31,679 bases of DNA from an uncultured Collinsella sp. (lineage in GTDB: Bacteria; Actinomycetota; Coriobacteriia; Coriobacteriales; Coriobacteriaceae), in NCBI GenBank assembly GCA_958421655.1, contig CATZMG010000018.1, positions 1 to 31,679 on the forward strand, read 5' to 3'. Under the pieces are notes generated by a model that was given only the letters and a program-made list of their open reading frames with translations, was not told the origin of the DNA and made no database searches. The number at the start of each line of letters is the position of its first letter. Position 1 is the first letter of the stretch. The position numbers were made by a program, and so were the translations under genes. Positions 21,726 to 30,243 of the stretch are shown here, piece after piece.

Positions 21726-22238
21726 ATGGTGGGAGAGATGAATAGTGCAGTTAGCCTGGTCGATTTCGACCGGATGCTTAACGGGCTTTACCGTATCTAT
21801 TCGGAGTTCGCGCGTACCTGCGGTCTTTCGGACTGCGCCTACTGGATGCTCGTCGACACGAGTGCAGCGGGCGGAAGCGTTGCCGTGAGTCGGCTGACGA
21901 GTGAATGGTTCTACAGCAAACAGACCATCAATTCGGCGATCAAGACGCTTAGGGCGCGAGGGCTTGCGACGTTGGAGTTTGCCGAGGGCAGTCGTAAGAA
22001 CAAGGTTGTGCGATTGACCGAAGAAGGCGTGCGGTTTGCCAAGCGCTACGCGTTACCGGCGCAAAAAGCTGAGCAACAGGCATTCGAAGCGCTCGAGCCG
22101 TGGGAACAGCGCGAGATCATGCGCCTGGTCGGTAAATTCTCCCATGTTCTGAACGAAGAGTGCGAGGCATTTAAACGGCAAGTGGCCGCCGAGAACGAGG
22201 CTGACGATAAGGGCGAGGGGGACACATGCGACTCTTAA
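21726..22238 (+). CDS. MarR-family transcriptional regulator
   Basis: A 170-residue winged-helix repressor. The DNA-binding part spans about 45-110: VSRLTSEWFYSKQTINSAIK carries the recognition helix (54-73), and LEFAEGSRKNKVVRLTEEG (82-100) is the wing with the conserved basic tip. Helices at both ends form the dimer. The first in-frame ATG (21726) is given; the ATG at 21738 with GGTGGGAG before it is a close alternative and changes only four residues. Its 3' end overlaps the first ABC gene by 13 bp, so the three genes form one operon. Two inverted operator-like sites at the promoter suggest it represses its own operon until a drug or metabolite binds. Confidence 0.9.
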   Translation: MVGEMNSAVSLVDFDRMLNGLYRIYSEFARTCGLSDCAYWMLVDTSAAGGSVAVSRLTSEWFYSKQTINSAIKTLRARGLATLEFAEGSRKNKVVRLTEEGVRFAKRYALPAQKAEQQAFEALEPWEQREIMRLVGKFSHVLNEECEAFKRQVAAENEADDKGEGDTCDS

Positions 22239-23962
22239 TGAGGTTTATGAGGCCGTACCGCGGTCTGATTGCGGTGACGCTGTTTGCGGTGCTGATAGAT
22301 AACGTCGGTACGCTGTTGGTTCCCACGATGCTGGCGAACATGGTCAACACCGGTATTACCACGGGCGATGTCGACTATATTTTACGTAACGGCCTGTACA
22401 TGCTTATCGCGACCGGCATGGCCAGCGGCGGCACGGTGCTGGGCTGCTATCTTTCGGCGCGCCTGGCCGCCAACGTGGCCTGCGATATCCGCAATGCCGT
22501 GTACGACAAGTCGCTCGAGCTGTCCGCCAGCGACTTTGAGCGCTTTGGCACGGGTTCGATGATCACACGCTCGCTCAACGACATCAACGTGATTCAGCAA
22601 GCTGTCCTTCAGACGATTCAGCTGGTGTTGCCGGTGCCATTCTTGGCCGTGGCAGGCATCATTTTTGCTTGGTTCATCGATCCCGCCATGGGCACGCTGC
22701 TGGGCGTGGTGGTTGCGATCGTGCTGGTGGCGGCGGTCTTTACGGTGGCTAACGCCGCGCCGATTTTTATGCGCCTGCAGAGCTTTATCGACCGCATGAA
22801 CGTGGTGCTGCGCGAGAACATCGTGGGCGTGCGCGTCATCCGCGCATTTAACAAGGAGCGCCACGAGGAGCAGCGCCTGGACGAGGTGTTTAGCGATTAC
22901 GCGGCCAACGCCATCAAGGTCAACCACCTGTTTGTGGGCCTCGACAGCTCCAGCTTCTTTTTGATGAACATCGCCGAGGTGGCGGTGCTGTGGGTGGGCG
23001 GCAACCGCGTGGGCGTCCACGCCATGCAAATCGGCAGCATTTCGGCCGTGTTGGAATACGCGATCCTGATTCTTTTCTTTGTGATGATGGCGCAGATGGT
23101 GATTCTGACGCTTCCGCGCGCCGCGGCGTGCCTCAACCGTGCGCAGCAGGTGCTCGAAATCGAGCCGAGCATCGTGGACGGCAAGGCTACGCTGGGCGAC
23201 GGGGCGCCTGAGTCCGCAGACGGAGCCGGCGCGGTTGCCGTGTTCGACCATATGTCGTTTCGTTTTGACGATGCCGACGAGGACACGCTGTGCGATCTGA
23301 ACTTTACCTGTCGCCGCGGTCAGACGACCGCGATCGTCGGCTCGACGGGTTCGGGCAAGTCGACGGTGGCCAAGCTCCTGCTGCGCTTCCACGACGCCAC
23401 CAAGGGCGCCATTCGCCTGGACGGCGTCGACCTGCGCGACCTTTCGCAAGACGAGATTCGCGGGCGCATTGCCTATGTGCCGCAAAAGGCATGGCTGTTC
23501 TCGGGCACCGTAGCAAGCAATCTGCGCTTTGGCAACGAAGACGCGACCGAGGCCGACATGCTTCATGCACTCCAGGTTGCCCAGAGCACCTTTGTGCTCG
23601 ATCAGCCGCAGGGACTCGATACCCCGGTGGCGCAGGGCGGCACGAACTTTTCGGGCGGCCAGCGCCAGCGTCTGGCTATCGCCCGTGCGCTCATGAAGCA
23701 TGCCGATCTATATATCTTCGATGACAGTTTCTCGGCCCTGGACTTTAAGACCGATGCCGCCCTGCGCCATGCGTTGCAAGACGAGACGCGTGACGCTGCG
23801 GTGCTCATCATCGCGCAGCGTATCTCGACCATTCTGCATGCCGACCAGATCGTGGTGCTCAGGGATGGCGAGGTCGTGGGCCTAGGCACGCACGACGAGC
23901 TCATGGAAACCTGCGAGGTGTACCGTGCTATCGCGGAATCGCAGATGAAGGGAGGTGAGTAG
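22226..23962 (+). CDS. ABC exporter half-transporter, non-catalytic-site subunit
   Basis: A 578-residue type IV (B-family) ABC exporter half: six membrane helices in residues 1-310 and a nucleotide-binding domain at about 335-575. Walker A is GSTGSGKST (372-380), Q-loop Gln420, signature FSGGQR (475-480). The Walker B reads YIFDD, with Asp500 in place of the catalytic Glu, and the H-loop His is replaced by Gln531 (IIAQRISTI). These changes are the mark of the degenerate-site subunit of heterodimeric exporters such as TM287/288 or BmrC/BmrD. It pairs with the next gene, encoded 1 bp downstream, and probably exports a hydrophobic drug or metabolite. The start overlaps marR. Confidence 0.92.
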   Translation: MRLLMRFMRPYRGLIAVTLFAVLIDNVGTLLVPTMLANMVNTGITTGDVDYILRNGLYMLIATGMASGGTVLGCYLSARLAANVACDIRNAVYDKSLELSASDFERFGTGSMITRSLNDINVIQQAVLQTIQLVLPVPFLAVAGIIFAWFIDPAMGTLLGVVVAIVLVAAVFTVANAAPIFMRLQSFIDRMNVVLRENIVGVRVIRAFNKERHEEQRLDEVFSDYAANAIKVNHLFVGLDSSSFFLMNIAEVAVLWVGGNRVGVHAMQIGSISAVLEYAILILFFVMMAQMVILTLPRAAACLNRAQQVLEIEPSIVDGKATLGDGAPESADGAGAVAVFDHMSFRFDDADEDTLCDLNFTCRRGQTTAIVGSTGSGKSTVAKLLLRFHDATKGAIRLDGVDLRDLSQDEIRGRIAYVPQKAWLFSGTVASNLRFGNEDATEADMLHALQVAQSTFVLDQPQGLDTPVAQGGTNFSGGQRQRLAIARALMKHADLYIFDDSFSALDFKTDAALRHALQDETRDAAVLIIAQRISTILHADQIVVLRDGEVVGLGTHDELMETCEVYRAIAESQMKGGE

Positions 23963-23963
23963 C

Positions 23964-25964
23964 ATGACCGAGGAGCTCAAGAAGCAGGGCATCGCCGATG
24001 GCGCCGCGGATGCAGAGACAGTTGAGGAGACGGGCGCCACGCCCGACCTGGACGAAGCCGCCAAGGCGGCGGAGCGCGAGGCTCGTCGCCAGGCACTCTA
24101 TGAGGAAAATGAGCGCGCCGAGGACGAGCGCGCCCGCGCCGAGGCGGAGCGCATGCGCGACGTTGACGACGAGGATGAGGACGAGACACCCCGCGACACC
24201 TGGGCGACGGTGCGCCGCCTGTGGAGCGAGGCTGCCGGCGACCACTGGCGCTTCTATATCGTGTTCGCGAGCATTGTGTTCTATGCCATCTTTAACACCG
24301 CCGCGCCGGCATACAGCGCCCGCGTGATCGATGAGCTGTGGGGCCACATTCAGGTGGCGTTTGCCAACGACACCACCTTCAACATCACCTGGGAGAACTG
24401 CGGCAGGACCATCTTCATCTACTTTATGATCTGGACGGCCGCTGCCTCGTTCTACGCACTCCAGAGCTTTTTGATGTCGAGCGTGGCCGAACGCCTCAAC
24501 CTGCTCCTACGCAACCGCATCGCACAAAAGCTCAACCGTCTGCCGCTCGCCTATTTTGACGCGCATCGTCCCGGCGAGGTCGTTAGCCGCGCGACCAATG
24601 ACTTGGACAAGATGTCCGAGAGCATGCAGCGCGGCTTGCTGCAGCTTCTGGTGTCGATCGGTACCGTGGTGGGCGCCGTGAGCGTGATGTTCGTGTTTAG
24701 CGTGCCGCTCACGCTCGTCTTTTTGTTCTTTACGGCGTTGTCGCTGTTGGTGACCAAGGTGGTCTCGCGCCGCACGCATGACGTAACCGGTGAGCGCCAG
24801 GAGTGGGTGTCAAGGATTACGAGCGCGGTTGAGGAAGGCTACTCGGGCCGTCTGGTGATTCGCGCGTTTAACCGCGAGCGCCAAAGTTCTGCCGAGGTAC
24901 ACCAGGCCTCGGGCGAGCTGGCACGCGTGAGTGCCAAGGCCGACTTCATGATTAACGCCGTCGGCCCCGCGGTGCGCTTTATCGGCCGCCTGGCACAGAT
25001 CGTGATTGCGATTGTGGGCTGCAGTATGCTGGTTGCCGGCCACATGACCGTCGGCGTGTTCCAGGCGTTCTTCCAGTTTATCTACGAGGCATCTGAGCCC
25101 ATGACGCAGCTGTCGTTTACCTTCAACTCGCTGCAGAGCGCGCTGGCGAGTGCGGAGCGCGTGTTCGACCTGCTCGATGAACCCGAGATGGAGGCGGATC
25201 CGCAGCCGGGCGAGGCCGCCAGGCTGCCGGGTCGCGTTGAGGGCCGTGTCGCTTTTGAGCATGTACGCTTTGGCTACGCGCCCGACAAGCCGCTCATGCG
25301 CGACGTGTCGTTTACCGCCGAGCCGGGCCAGAAGATCGCCGTGGTGGGAACCACGGGCGCGGGCAAAACCACGCTCATCAACCTGCTCATGCGCTTCTAC
25401 GAGATTGACGGCGGGCGCATTACGCTCGACGGCGTAGATACGAGCCGCATGGATCGTGGCGAGCTGCGCCAGCAGTTTGGCATGGTGTTGCAGGACGCCT
25501 GGCTGTTCGACGGAACGATTGCCGAGAATATCGCCTACGGCTGCCCCGAGGCAACGCGCGACGAGATCGTGGCCGCCGCCCGCGCCGCGCAGGTCGATTT
25601 CTTTGTGCGTACCATGCCGCAGGGCTACGACACGCACGTGGCCAACGATGCCGAAAGTATCAGCCAGGGCCAACGTCAGCTGCTGACCATCGCACGCGTG
25701 CTGCTCAACAACCCGGCGATTCTCATCCTGGACGAGGCGACGTCGAGCGTGGATACGCGTACCGAGCTTGCCATCGGCCGTGCCATGGACGCGCTTATGC
25801 GCGGGCGCACGAGCTTTGTGATCGCGCATCGCCTGTCGACGATCGTGGATGCCGATCTGATTCTGGTCATGGACCACGGCAACATTATCGAGCAGGGCAC
25901 GCATAAGGAGCTGTTGGCTGCCGAAGGAGCCTACGCTGACCTCTATCTGAGTCAGTTCGCATAA
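23964..25964 (+). CDS. ABC exporter half-transporter, catalytic-site subunit
   Basis: A 666-residue partner of the preceding protein. Residues 1-80 are an unusual, highly charged and mostly acidic extension with helical, coiled-coil-like character before the membrane domain (about 85-395). The nucleotide-binding domain has Walker A GTTGAGKTT (462-470), Gln510, Walker B LILDE with catalytic Glu591, and His622 in the H-loop, all canonical. Its signature is ISQGQR (566-571), with Gln for the first Gly, so the degenerate ATP site would be built from the Walker motifs of the partner and this signature. GGAGGT lies 7 nt before the chosen ATG; a GTG 9 bp upstream is less likely. It ends the marR operon. 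Confidence 0.93.
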   Translation: MTEELKKQGIADGAADAETVEETGATPDLDEAAKAAEREARRQALYEENERAEDERARAEAERMRDVDDEDEDETPRDTWATVRRLWSEAAGDHWRFYIVFASIVFYAIFNTAAPAYSARVIDELWGHIQVAFANDTTFNITWENCGRTIFIYFMIWTAAASFYALQSFLMSSVAERLNLLLRNRIAQKLNRLPLAYFDAHRPGEVVSRATNDLDKMSESMQRGLLQLLVSIGTVVGAVSVMFVFSVPLTLVFLFFTALSLLVTKVVSRRTHDVTGERQEWVSRITSAVEEGYSGRLVIRAFNRERQSSAEVHQASGELARVSAKADFMINAVGPAVRFIGRLAQIVIAIVGCSMLVAGHMTVGVFQAFFQFIYEASEPMTQLSFTFNSLQSALASAERVFDLLDEPEMEADPQPGEAARLPGRVEGRVAFEHVRFGYAPDKPLMRDVSFTAEPGQKIAVVGTTGAGKTTLINLLMRFYEIDGGRITLDGVDTSRMDRGELRQQFGMVLQDAWLFDGTIAENIAYGCPEATRDEIVAAARAAQVDFFVRTMPQGYDTHVANDAESISQGQRQLLTIARVLLNNPAILILDEATSSVDTRTELAIGRAMDALMRGRTSFVIAHRLSTIVDADLILVMDHGNIIEQGTHKELLAAEGAYADLYLSQFA

Positions 25965-26040
25965 TGTGACAAAGGGGCAGCCTCGTTGTCACATCACAAA
26001 TCAAGGCGCGCCGGGGATGAATTCCCTGGCGCGCCTTTGC
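25965..26040. terminator. Two hairpins between convergent ABC and cysE genes
   Basis: TGTGACAA (25965-25972) pairs with TTGTCACA (25986-25993). A second stem, GGCGCGCC (26005-26012) with 26028-26035 plus an inner GGGGA/TTCCC, is preceded by AA and followed by TTTGCGTT, a terminator for the ABC operon that may also serve cysE. Confidence 0.75.
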
Positions 26041-26073
26041 GTTGGCGTTAATGTTGTCGGTGGCCGTCCGTCT

Positions 26074-26778
26074 CTAGCGTTCGTCCACGAGCTTGGCGAC
26101 GAGGGCTTTGAGCTCGGCCACCTCTCGCTCGAGTTCCTTGACGCGGCGGGCGTTCTCGGTGATGCCCTGGCGGTTGAGCGCGGACTGCTCGGCGGCGTCG
26201 TCGGGCATGTACTCGCGGTGCTGCTTGGCGTCGAAGCTCTCCTCGAACACGCGGCAGCCGTTGCGCTTGATGATGCGTCCCGGCACGCCCACGACGGTAC
26301 AGTTGTCGGGCACGTCCTTGACGACAACCGAGTTGCCGCCGATCTTGACGTTGTTGCCGATGCGAATGTTGCCGAGCACCTTGGCGCCCGTGCCCACGGT
26401 AACGTTGTTGCCCAGGGTGGGGTGGCGCTTGCCGGTCTCGTTGCCGGTGCCGCCGAGCGTGACGCCCTGGTAGAGCACGCAGTTGTCGCCCACGATGGTG
26501 GTTTCGCCGATGACGACGCCCATGGCGTGGTCGATAAAGAAATGCTTGCCGATCTGTGCAGCGGGATGAATCTCGACGCCGGTGATGTGGCGGGTGATTT
26601 GCGAGAGCACACGGGCGAGCGAGCGATGACCGTGCTCCCAGAGCCAGTGCTCGGGCACGTGGTTCCACTTGGCGTGCAGGCCAGGATAGGAAAGGAAGAT
26701 GACCAGACCGTTTTGCGCGGCGGGGTCCTGCGCCTGGACGGTCTTGATGTCCTCGCGAATGGTATTGATAAAGCTCAC
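26074..26778 (-). CDS. cysE: Serine O-acetyltransferase
   Basis: A 234-residue enzyme that acetylates L-serine with acetyl-CoA, the first step of cysteine synthesis. The N-terminal helical part spans about 1-68. The left-handed beta-helix of hexapeptide repeats (IHPAAQIGKHFFIDHAMGVV at 70-89 and onward) spans about 70-165; His84 and His119 in GKRHPTLG are likely active-site residues, and GVPGRII closes the domain. The C-terminal 50 residues are charged and coiled-coil-like (LEREVAELKALVAKL). I chose the GTG at 26778 because GGGAGG lies 6 nt upstream and the protein then starts as in the family; upstream in-frame starts add unrelated sequence. No cysK is adjacent. Confidence 0.9.
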   Translation of the reverse strand: MSFINTIREDIKTVQAQDPAAQNGLVIFLSYPGLHAKWNHVPEHWLWEHGHRSLARVLSQITRHITGVEIHPAAQIGKHFFIDHAMGVVIGETTIVGDNCVLYQGVTLGGTGNETGKRHPTLGNNVTVGTGAKVLGNIRIGNNVKIGGNSVVVKDVPDNCTVVGVPGRIIKRNGCRVFEESFDAKQHREYMPDDAAEQSALNRQGITENARRVKELEREVAELKALVAKLVDER

Positions 26779-27001
26779 CGGCCGCCCTCCCTTAGCGCCA
26801 TGGCAATGCGATTCAATAAAGTATAGCGATTCGCTAGGGATTAGGAAGAACAATCTTGGCGGCTTTGCGTGACAGGTGTCAGTTATGCAAACTTGCTGGT
26901 AATGGAGTAAGACTTTTGAGGGGTTTGGCCCGTGCTCGCGCCGCAACCGTATACTGGTCAACTTGGACGTGTCCGCGCCCACAACTGAGAGGTTTTACTT
27001 C

Positions 27002-27649
27002 ATGGGTTTCATCAATTTCATTGCCGAGCTGCTTAAGGATCCGCGCACCGCGATCGCCAGTTGGATTGCCGCCGGCCCGCTTATGGCCTACGGCTGCGTG
27101 TTTCTGATCATCTTTATCGAGACGGGCGTGGTGTTCTTCCCGTTCCTTCCCGGCGATTCGCTGCTGTTTGCTTCGGGCTTCTTTGCCCACAACGGCGGCT
27201 TTAACATCGTGGCGCTTCTGGCCACCGCATGGGCCGCAGCCATCCTGGGCGATCAGTGCAACTTTATGATCGGTCACTTCTTTGGCCGCAAGATCATCGC
27301 CTCGGGCAAGGTGAAGGCCATGACGCCCGAGCGCATTAAAAAGTCCGAGGACTTCTTGGACAAGTGGGGTCACCTGGCAATCTTCTTGGGTCGCTTCTTC
27401 CCGTTTATCCGCACCTTCGTGCCCTTTATCGCCGGCATGGGCGGCATGCACTGGCGCAACTTTGTCGTCTTTAACGTGCTGGGCGGCATTACCTGGTCGA
27501 CGGTCTTTACGCTGCTGGGCTACTTCTTTGGTGGCATTCCGTTTGTGCAGGAGCACTTTGAGCTGCTGATCGTCGGCATTGTCGCCGTGTCGATCATTCC
27601 GACCGTGGTCGGTCTGGTTAAGGCTAAGCTCGGTAAAAAGAACGCCTAG
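27002..27649 (+). CDS. DedA-family membrane protein (lipid carrier or phospholipid flippase family)
   Basis: A 215-residue integral membrane protein of the DedA/VTT group, whose members have been linked to flipping of undecaprenyl phosphate or phosphatidylethanolamine and to membrane homeostasis. Conserved Glu40, the re-entrant segment FFPFLPGDSLLFASG (45-59) and GRFFPFIRTFVPFIAGM (130-146) with Arg131 and Arg137 are typical. Four to six hydrophobic segments are seen. The ATG at 27002 follows GAGAGG; a start 39 bp upstream is open but has no site. It is monocistronic, divergent from cysE, with its own terminator. Confidence 0.9.
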   Translation: MGFINFIAELLKDPRTAIASWIAAGPLMAYGCVFLIIFIETGVVFFPFLPGDSLLFASGFFAHNGGFNIVALLATAWAAAILGDQCNFMIGHFFGRKIIASGKVKAMTPERIKKSEDFLDKWGHLAIFLGRFFPFIRTFVPFIAGMGGMHWRNFVVFNVLGGITWSTVFTLLGYFFGGIPFVQEHFELLIVGIVAVSIIPTVVGLVKAKLGKKNA

Positions 27650-27677
27650 TCCGAGCTTGTTTTCGGACGTTGATTCC

Positions 27678-27712
27678 AAGGCCCGTCATCGGATTCGATG
27701 GCGGGCCTTTTG
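27678..27712 (+). terminator. dedA terminator
   Basis: A 14-bp stem with one G-U pair (27678-27691 with 27696-27709) and a 4-nt loop lies just before TTG. The stem is flanked by AA and ends in TTTT. Confidence 0.85.
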
Positions 27713-27756
27713 TGTTGAAGGCAAATGAAAATACTTTACTTAGTTAAAGAATAACG

Positions 27757-27785
27757 TTTTATCCAGGGCGTGCGGGGAGTACAAT
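27757..27785 (+). promoter_or_regulatory. Putative ilvE promoter
   Basis: TACAAT (27780-27785) is a good -10; 17 bp upstream lies TTTTAT (27757-27762), a weak -35. Transcription would begin near 27792. The same GAGTACAAT stretch occurs before glmS. Confidence 0.45.
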
Positions 27786-27792
27786 CACCTGC

Positions 27793-27942
27793 ATGCGAAT
27801 CGACGCGCCATCGGCTTTGATGCTGCCCGTGTGTCCTGCCCGGTTCTACGCTCCGGGTATGCGACGTTGCGACGCGGCCGGCTTCGGTCCTTGCGTGCGG
27901 GTTCGCGAGTATGCAACCGTGTATGTAAGGAGCGACATATGA
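27793..27942 (+). CDS. Possible leaderless upstream ORF coupled to ilvE
   Basis: A 49-codon open frame starts with ATG almost exactly at the predicted transcription start, so it would be read without a leader, as is common in Actinomycetota. It ends in TGA overlapping the ilvE start as ATGA. The peptide starts MRIDAPSALMLPV and is Arg/Val-rich with four Cys. It has no block of Leu, Ile or Val codons as a classical attenuator would. It could be chance; the evidence is position and overlap only. Confidence 0.3.
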   Translation: MRIDAPSALMLPVCPARFYAPGMRRCDAAGFGPCVRVREYATVYVRSDI

Positions 27943-28991
27943 CTGTCGAGAAGAAGGATATCGATTGGGATAGCCTCGGCTTTGGCTACATGAAGACCGA
28001 TTACAGCTACGAGGCTCATTGGAAGGATGGCGAGTGGGACGAGGGCGGCCTGACCACCGACCACACCCTGCATGTCTCCGAGTGCGGCGGCATCTTCCAT
28101 TACTGCCAGGAGGTCTTTGAGGGCCTGAAGGCCTACACCGCCGAGGACGGCAGCATCGTCTGCTTCCGTCCCGATATGAACGCCGAGCGTATGTACAACT
28201 CCGCCCGGCGTCTGGAGATGCCCCCGTTCCCCAAGGACAAGTTTGTCGAGGCCGTCAAGCAGGTCGTCTCCGCCAACGCCGCCTGGGTTCCGCCCTTCGG
28301 CTCTGGCGCAACCCTGTATGTGCGTCCGTTTATGATCGGCTCCGGTGACGTGATCGGCGTGGCTCCCGCTCCTGAGTACACGTTCCGCATTCTCGTGACC
28401 CCGGTCGGTCCGTACTTTAAGGGTGGCCTCAAGCCCGTCAAGCTGCGCGTTTCCGAGTACGACCGCGCCGCACCGCACGGCACCGGCAACATCAAGGCCG
28501 GCCTGAACTACGCCATGTCCCTGAAGCCCACGATGGAGGCTCACCGCGAGGGCTATGCCGAGAACCTGTATCTCGACTCCGAGTCCCGCACCTATGTTGA
28601 GGAGACCGGTGGCGCCAACGTCCTGTTCGTGAAGGAGGACGGCACGCTCGTCGTCCCGCAGTCGCACACCGACTCCATCCTTCCCTCTATCACCCGTCGT
28701 TCGCTCGTTCAGGTCGCTGAGGACCTGGGCATGACCGTCGACCAGCGCCCCGTCGAGTGGGCCGAGGTCAAGGCCGGCACCTTTGTTGAGTGCGGTCTGT
28801 GCGGCACCGCTGCCGTTATCTCCCCAGTCGGTGAGATCGACAACAAGGTCTACGGTGCCGACGAAACTGTGACCTTCCCGGCCGGCTACACCGAGATCGG
28901 TCCTGTGATGAAGAAGCTCCGCGAGACCCTGACGGGCATCCAGTCTGGTGCTGTTGAGGATAAGCACAACTGGGTTTACACCGTCGCGTAA
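27939..28991 (+). CDS. ilvE: Branched-chain amino acid aminotransferase
   Basis: A 350-residue class IV (fold type IV) PLP enzyme, of the longer bacterial/eukaryotic BCAT2-like form. It interconverts Leu, Ile and Val with their 2-keto acids using glutamate/2-oxoglutarate. The PLP Lys is Lys186 in GTGNIKAGLNYA; EVFEGLKAY (58-66), RPFMIGSG (129-136) and EETGGANVLFV (about 217-227) are family signatures. The ATG at 27939 follows AAGGAGCGACAT; an in-frame ATG 108 bp upstream falls in the leader. It is a single gene, with no other ilv or leu genes next to it. A weak hairpin (29006-29032) follows, and an IS3 end begins 79 bp after the stop. Confidence 0.95.
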   Translation: MTVEKKDIDWDSLGFGYMKTDYSYEAHWKDGEWDEGGLTTDHTLHVSECGGIFHYCQEVFEGLKAYTAEDGSIVCFRPDMNAERMYNSARRLEMPPFPKDKFVEAVKQVVSANAAWVPPFGSGATLYVRPFMIGSGDVIGVAPAPEYTFRILVTPVGPYFKGGLKPVKLRVSEYDRAAPHGTGNIKAGLNYAMSLKPTMEAHREGYAENLYLDSESRTYVEETGGANVLFVKEDGTLVVPQSHTDSILPSITRRSLVQVAEDLGMTVDQRPVEWAEVKAGTFVECGLCGTAAVISPVGEIDNKVYGADETVTFPAGYTEIGPVMKKLRETLTGIQSGAVEDKHNWVYTVA

Positions 28992-29107
28992 TTCGTCTTA
29001 CCTGCCCGGGCGGAGAGTAAGTTCCCTCCCGGCGCGTCCTCGGACATGCAAGAAGCCCTCGCTGCGCACTGAACTGCACCCCAAAACTTGGACGGCTTAA
29101 ATAAGAA

Positions 29108-29368
29108 CTACGCCGCAAGGGACTGTCTCCGGAACTCCTCCGGGGTCAGTCCCTTCAGTTTAACCTGGCGCCTCCTCGTGTTCCAATGGACCACGAAGTC
29201 GTCGAGGTCCGCCTTGAAGGACTCGAAGTCCGGCCACGTCCTTCCGCGGAAGAACTCGTCCTTGATGTGGCCGAACACCTGCTCCGTCGCGCCGTTGTCG
29301 ATGCAGTTGCCCTTCCGGGACATGCTCTGCACCACGCCGGCCTCCTCCAACCGCTTGCACCAACCGGC
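29108..29368 (-). pseudogene. IS3-family transposase (OrfB), C-terminal fragment
   Basis: The last 86 codons of an rve-type DDE transposase. It keeps the catalytic Glu region, with SMSRKGNCIDNGATEQVFGH and the IKDEFF segment, and the C-terminal WNTRRRQVKLKGLTPEEF typical of IS150-like OrfB. It is separated from its upstream part (31625-31679) by the IS21 insertion, so no functional protein is made from this copy. An open frame continues from here into the IS21 end but has no meaning beyond the junction. Confidence 0.9.
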
Positions 29369-29469
29369 TGTTAGCGTCAATCTATTTTTCACCAGTTTCG
29401 CTAAGCAGGCGCGCCGTTCGCGCAAAGGCGATTTCACCGGTTGCGCCAACGTATTTTCACCGATTCCGG
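29369..29469. repeat. IS21 left end with subterminal transposase-binding repeats
   Basis: Three related units of about 23 bp lie at 29383-29405, 29429-29451 and 29452-29469, each with a TTTCACC-type core (reverse complement GGTGAAA). They match the units at the other end in inverted orientation. Confidence 0.75.
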
Positions 29470-30243
29470 TCACGGCTTGACGGGCCCGTCCCTCGGCAGG
29501 TCCTTCAGCCTGTAGGACCTGCCGGTTATCTTGACCAGGTGGCAGTGGTGGCACACCCTGTCCGCGATCGCGCTCGCCGCCACGTCGTCCCCGAACACCC
29601 TGCCCCAGCCGCTGATCCCCACGTTGGTGGTGATGATCGTCGAGCGCTGCTCGTAGCGCGTCGATATCAGCTGGAACAGCAGGTCCGCGCCCGCGCTGCC
29701 GACGTCGAGGTAGCCGAGCTCGTCGATGATCAGCAGCCTCGAGTGGGCGTAGTACTTGAGCCTCTTCTTGAGGATGCCGCGCGGCGAGGCGTCCTCGAGG
29801 TCCTCGACGAGCCGGGCGCAGTCCACGAACCTGACCTCGCGCCCCGCCCTGACGGCCTCGATGCCAAGCGCGACGGCGAGGTGCGTCTTGCCCACGCCGG
29901 GGCTCCCCACGAACAGGACGTTCTCGGCCCGCTCGACGAACCTCAGGGTCGCGAGCTCCTCGATCTCGGCGCGCGGGACCGACGGCTGGAAGTCCCAGTC
30001 GAAGTCCGCCAGCCCCTTGACGTAGGGGAACCCCGACGACCGTATGCGCTGGTTGGTGATCCTGACCTCCCGGGCGGCGACCTCGACGCGCGTCATCTCC
30101 TCGAGGGCGGAGGCGAAGCCCCGCTCGCCCGCGGCGACCATCCTCACGTAGTCGGGCAGGGACGCCGCCATCTCGTGCAGCCCGAGCGCGGAGAGGTTCG
30201 CCTGCGCCCTGATCGAGGGGCTGCCCTCGGCGACGGCGCCCAT
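29470..30243 (-). CDS. istB: IstB, IS21-family transposition ATP-binding protein
   Basis: A 257-residue AAA+ ATPase that forms the target-binding and helper subunit for IstA. An N-terminal helical domain (1-100) precedes Walker A GSPGVGKT (113-120) and Walker B LLIIDE (170-175), with ITTN as sensor I near 203. The start is fixed by the TGATG overlap with istA: the istA stop shares one base with this ATG. A longer in-frame reading extends far upstream opposite istA, but it is not family-like. The stop codon immediately adjoins the subterminal repeats of the IS end. Confidence 0.95.
   Translation of the reverse strand: MGAVAEGSPSIRAQANLSALGLHEMAASLPDYVRMVAAGERGFASALEEMTRVEVAAREVRITNQRIRSSGFPYVKGLADFDWDFQPSVPRAEIEELATLRFVERAENVLFVGSPGVGKTHLAVALGIEAVRAGREVRFVDCARLVEDLEDASPRGILKKRLKYYAHSRLLIIDELGYLDVGSAGADLLFQLISTRYEQRSTIITTNVGISGWGRVFGDDVAASAIADRVCHHCHLVKITGRSYRLKDLPRDGPVKP

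Noticed and set aside
27786..27938. T-box or branched-chain amino acid attenuator in the ilvE leader
   Set aside because: No T-box core sequence, no terminator with T-run and no cluster of Leu, Ile or Val codons is seen.
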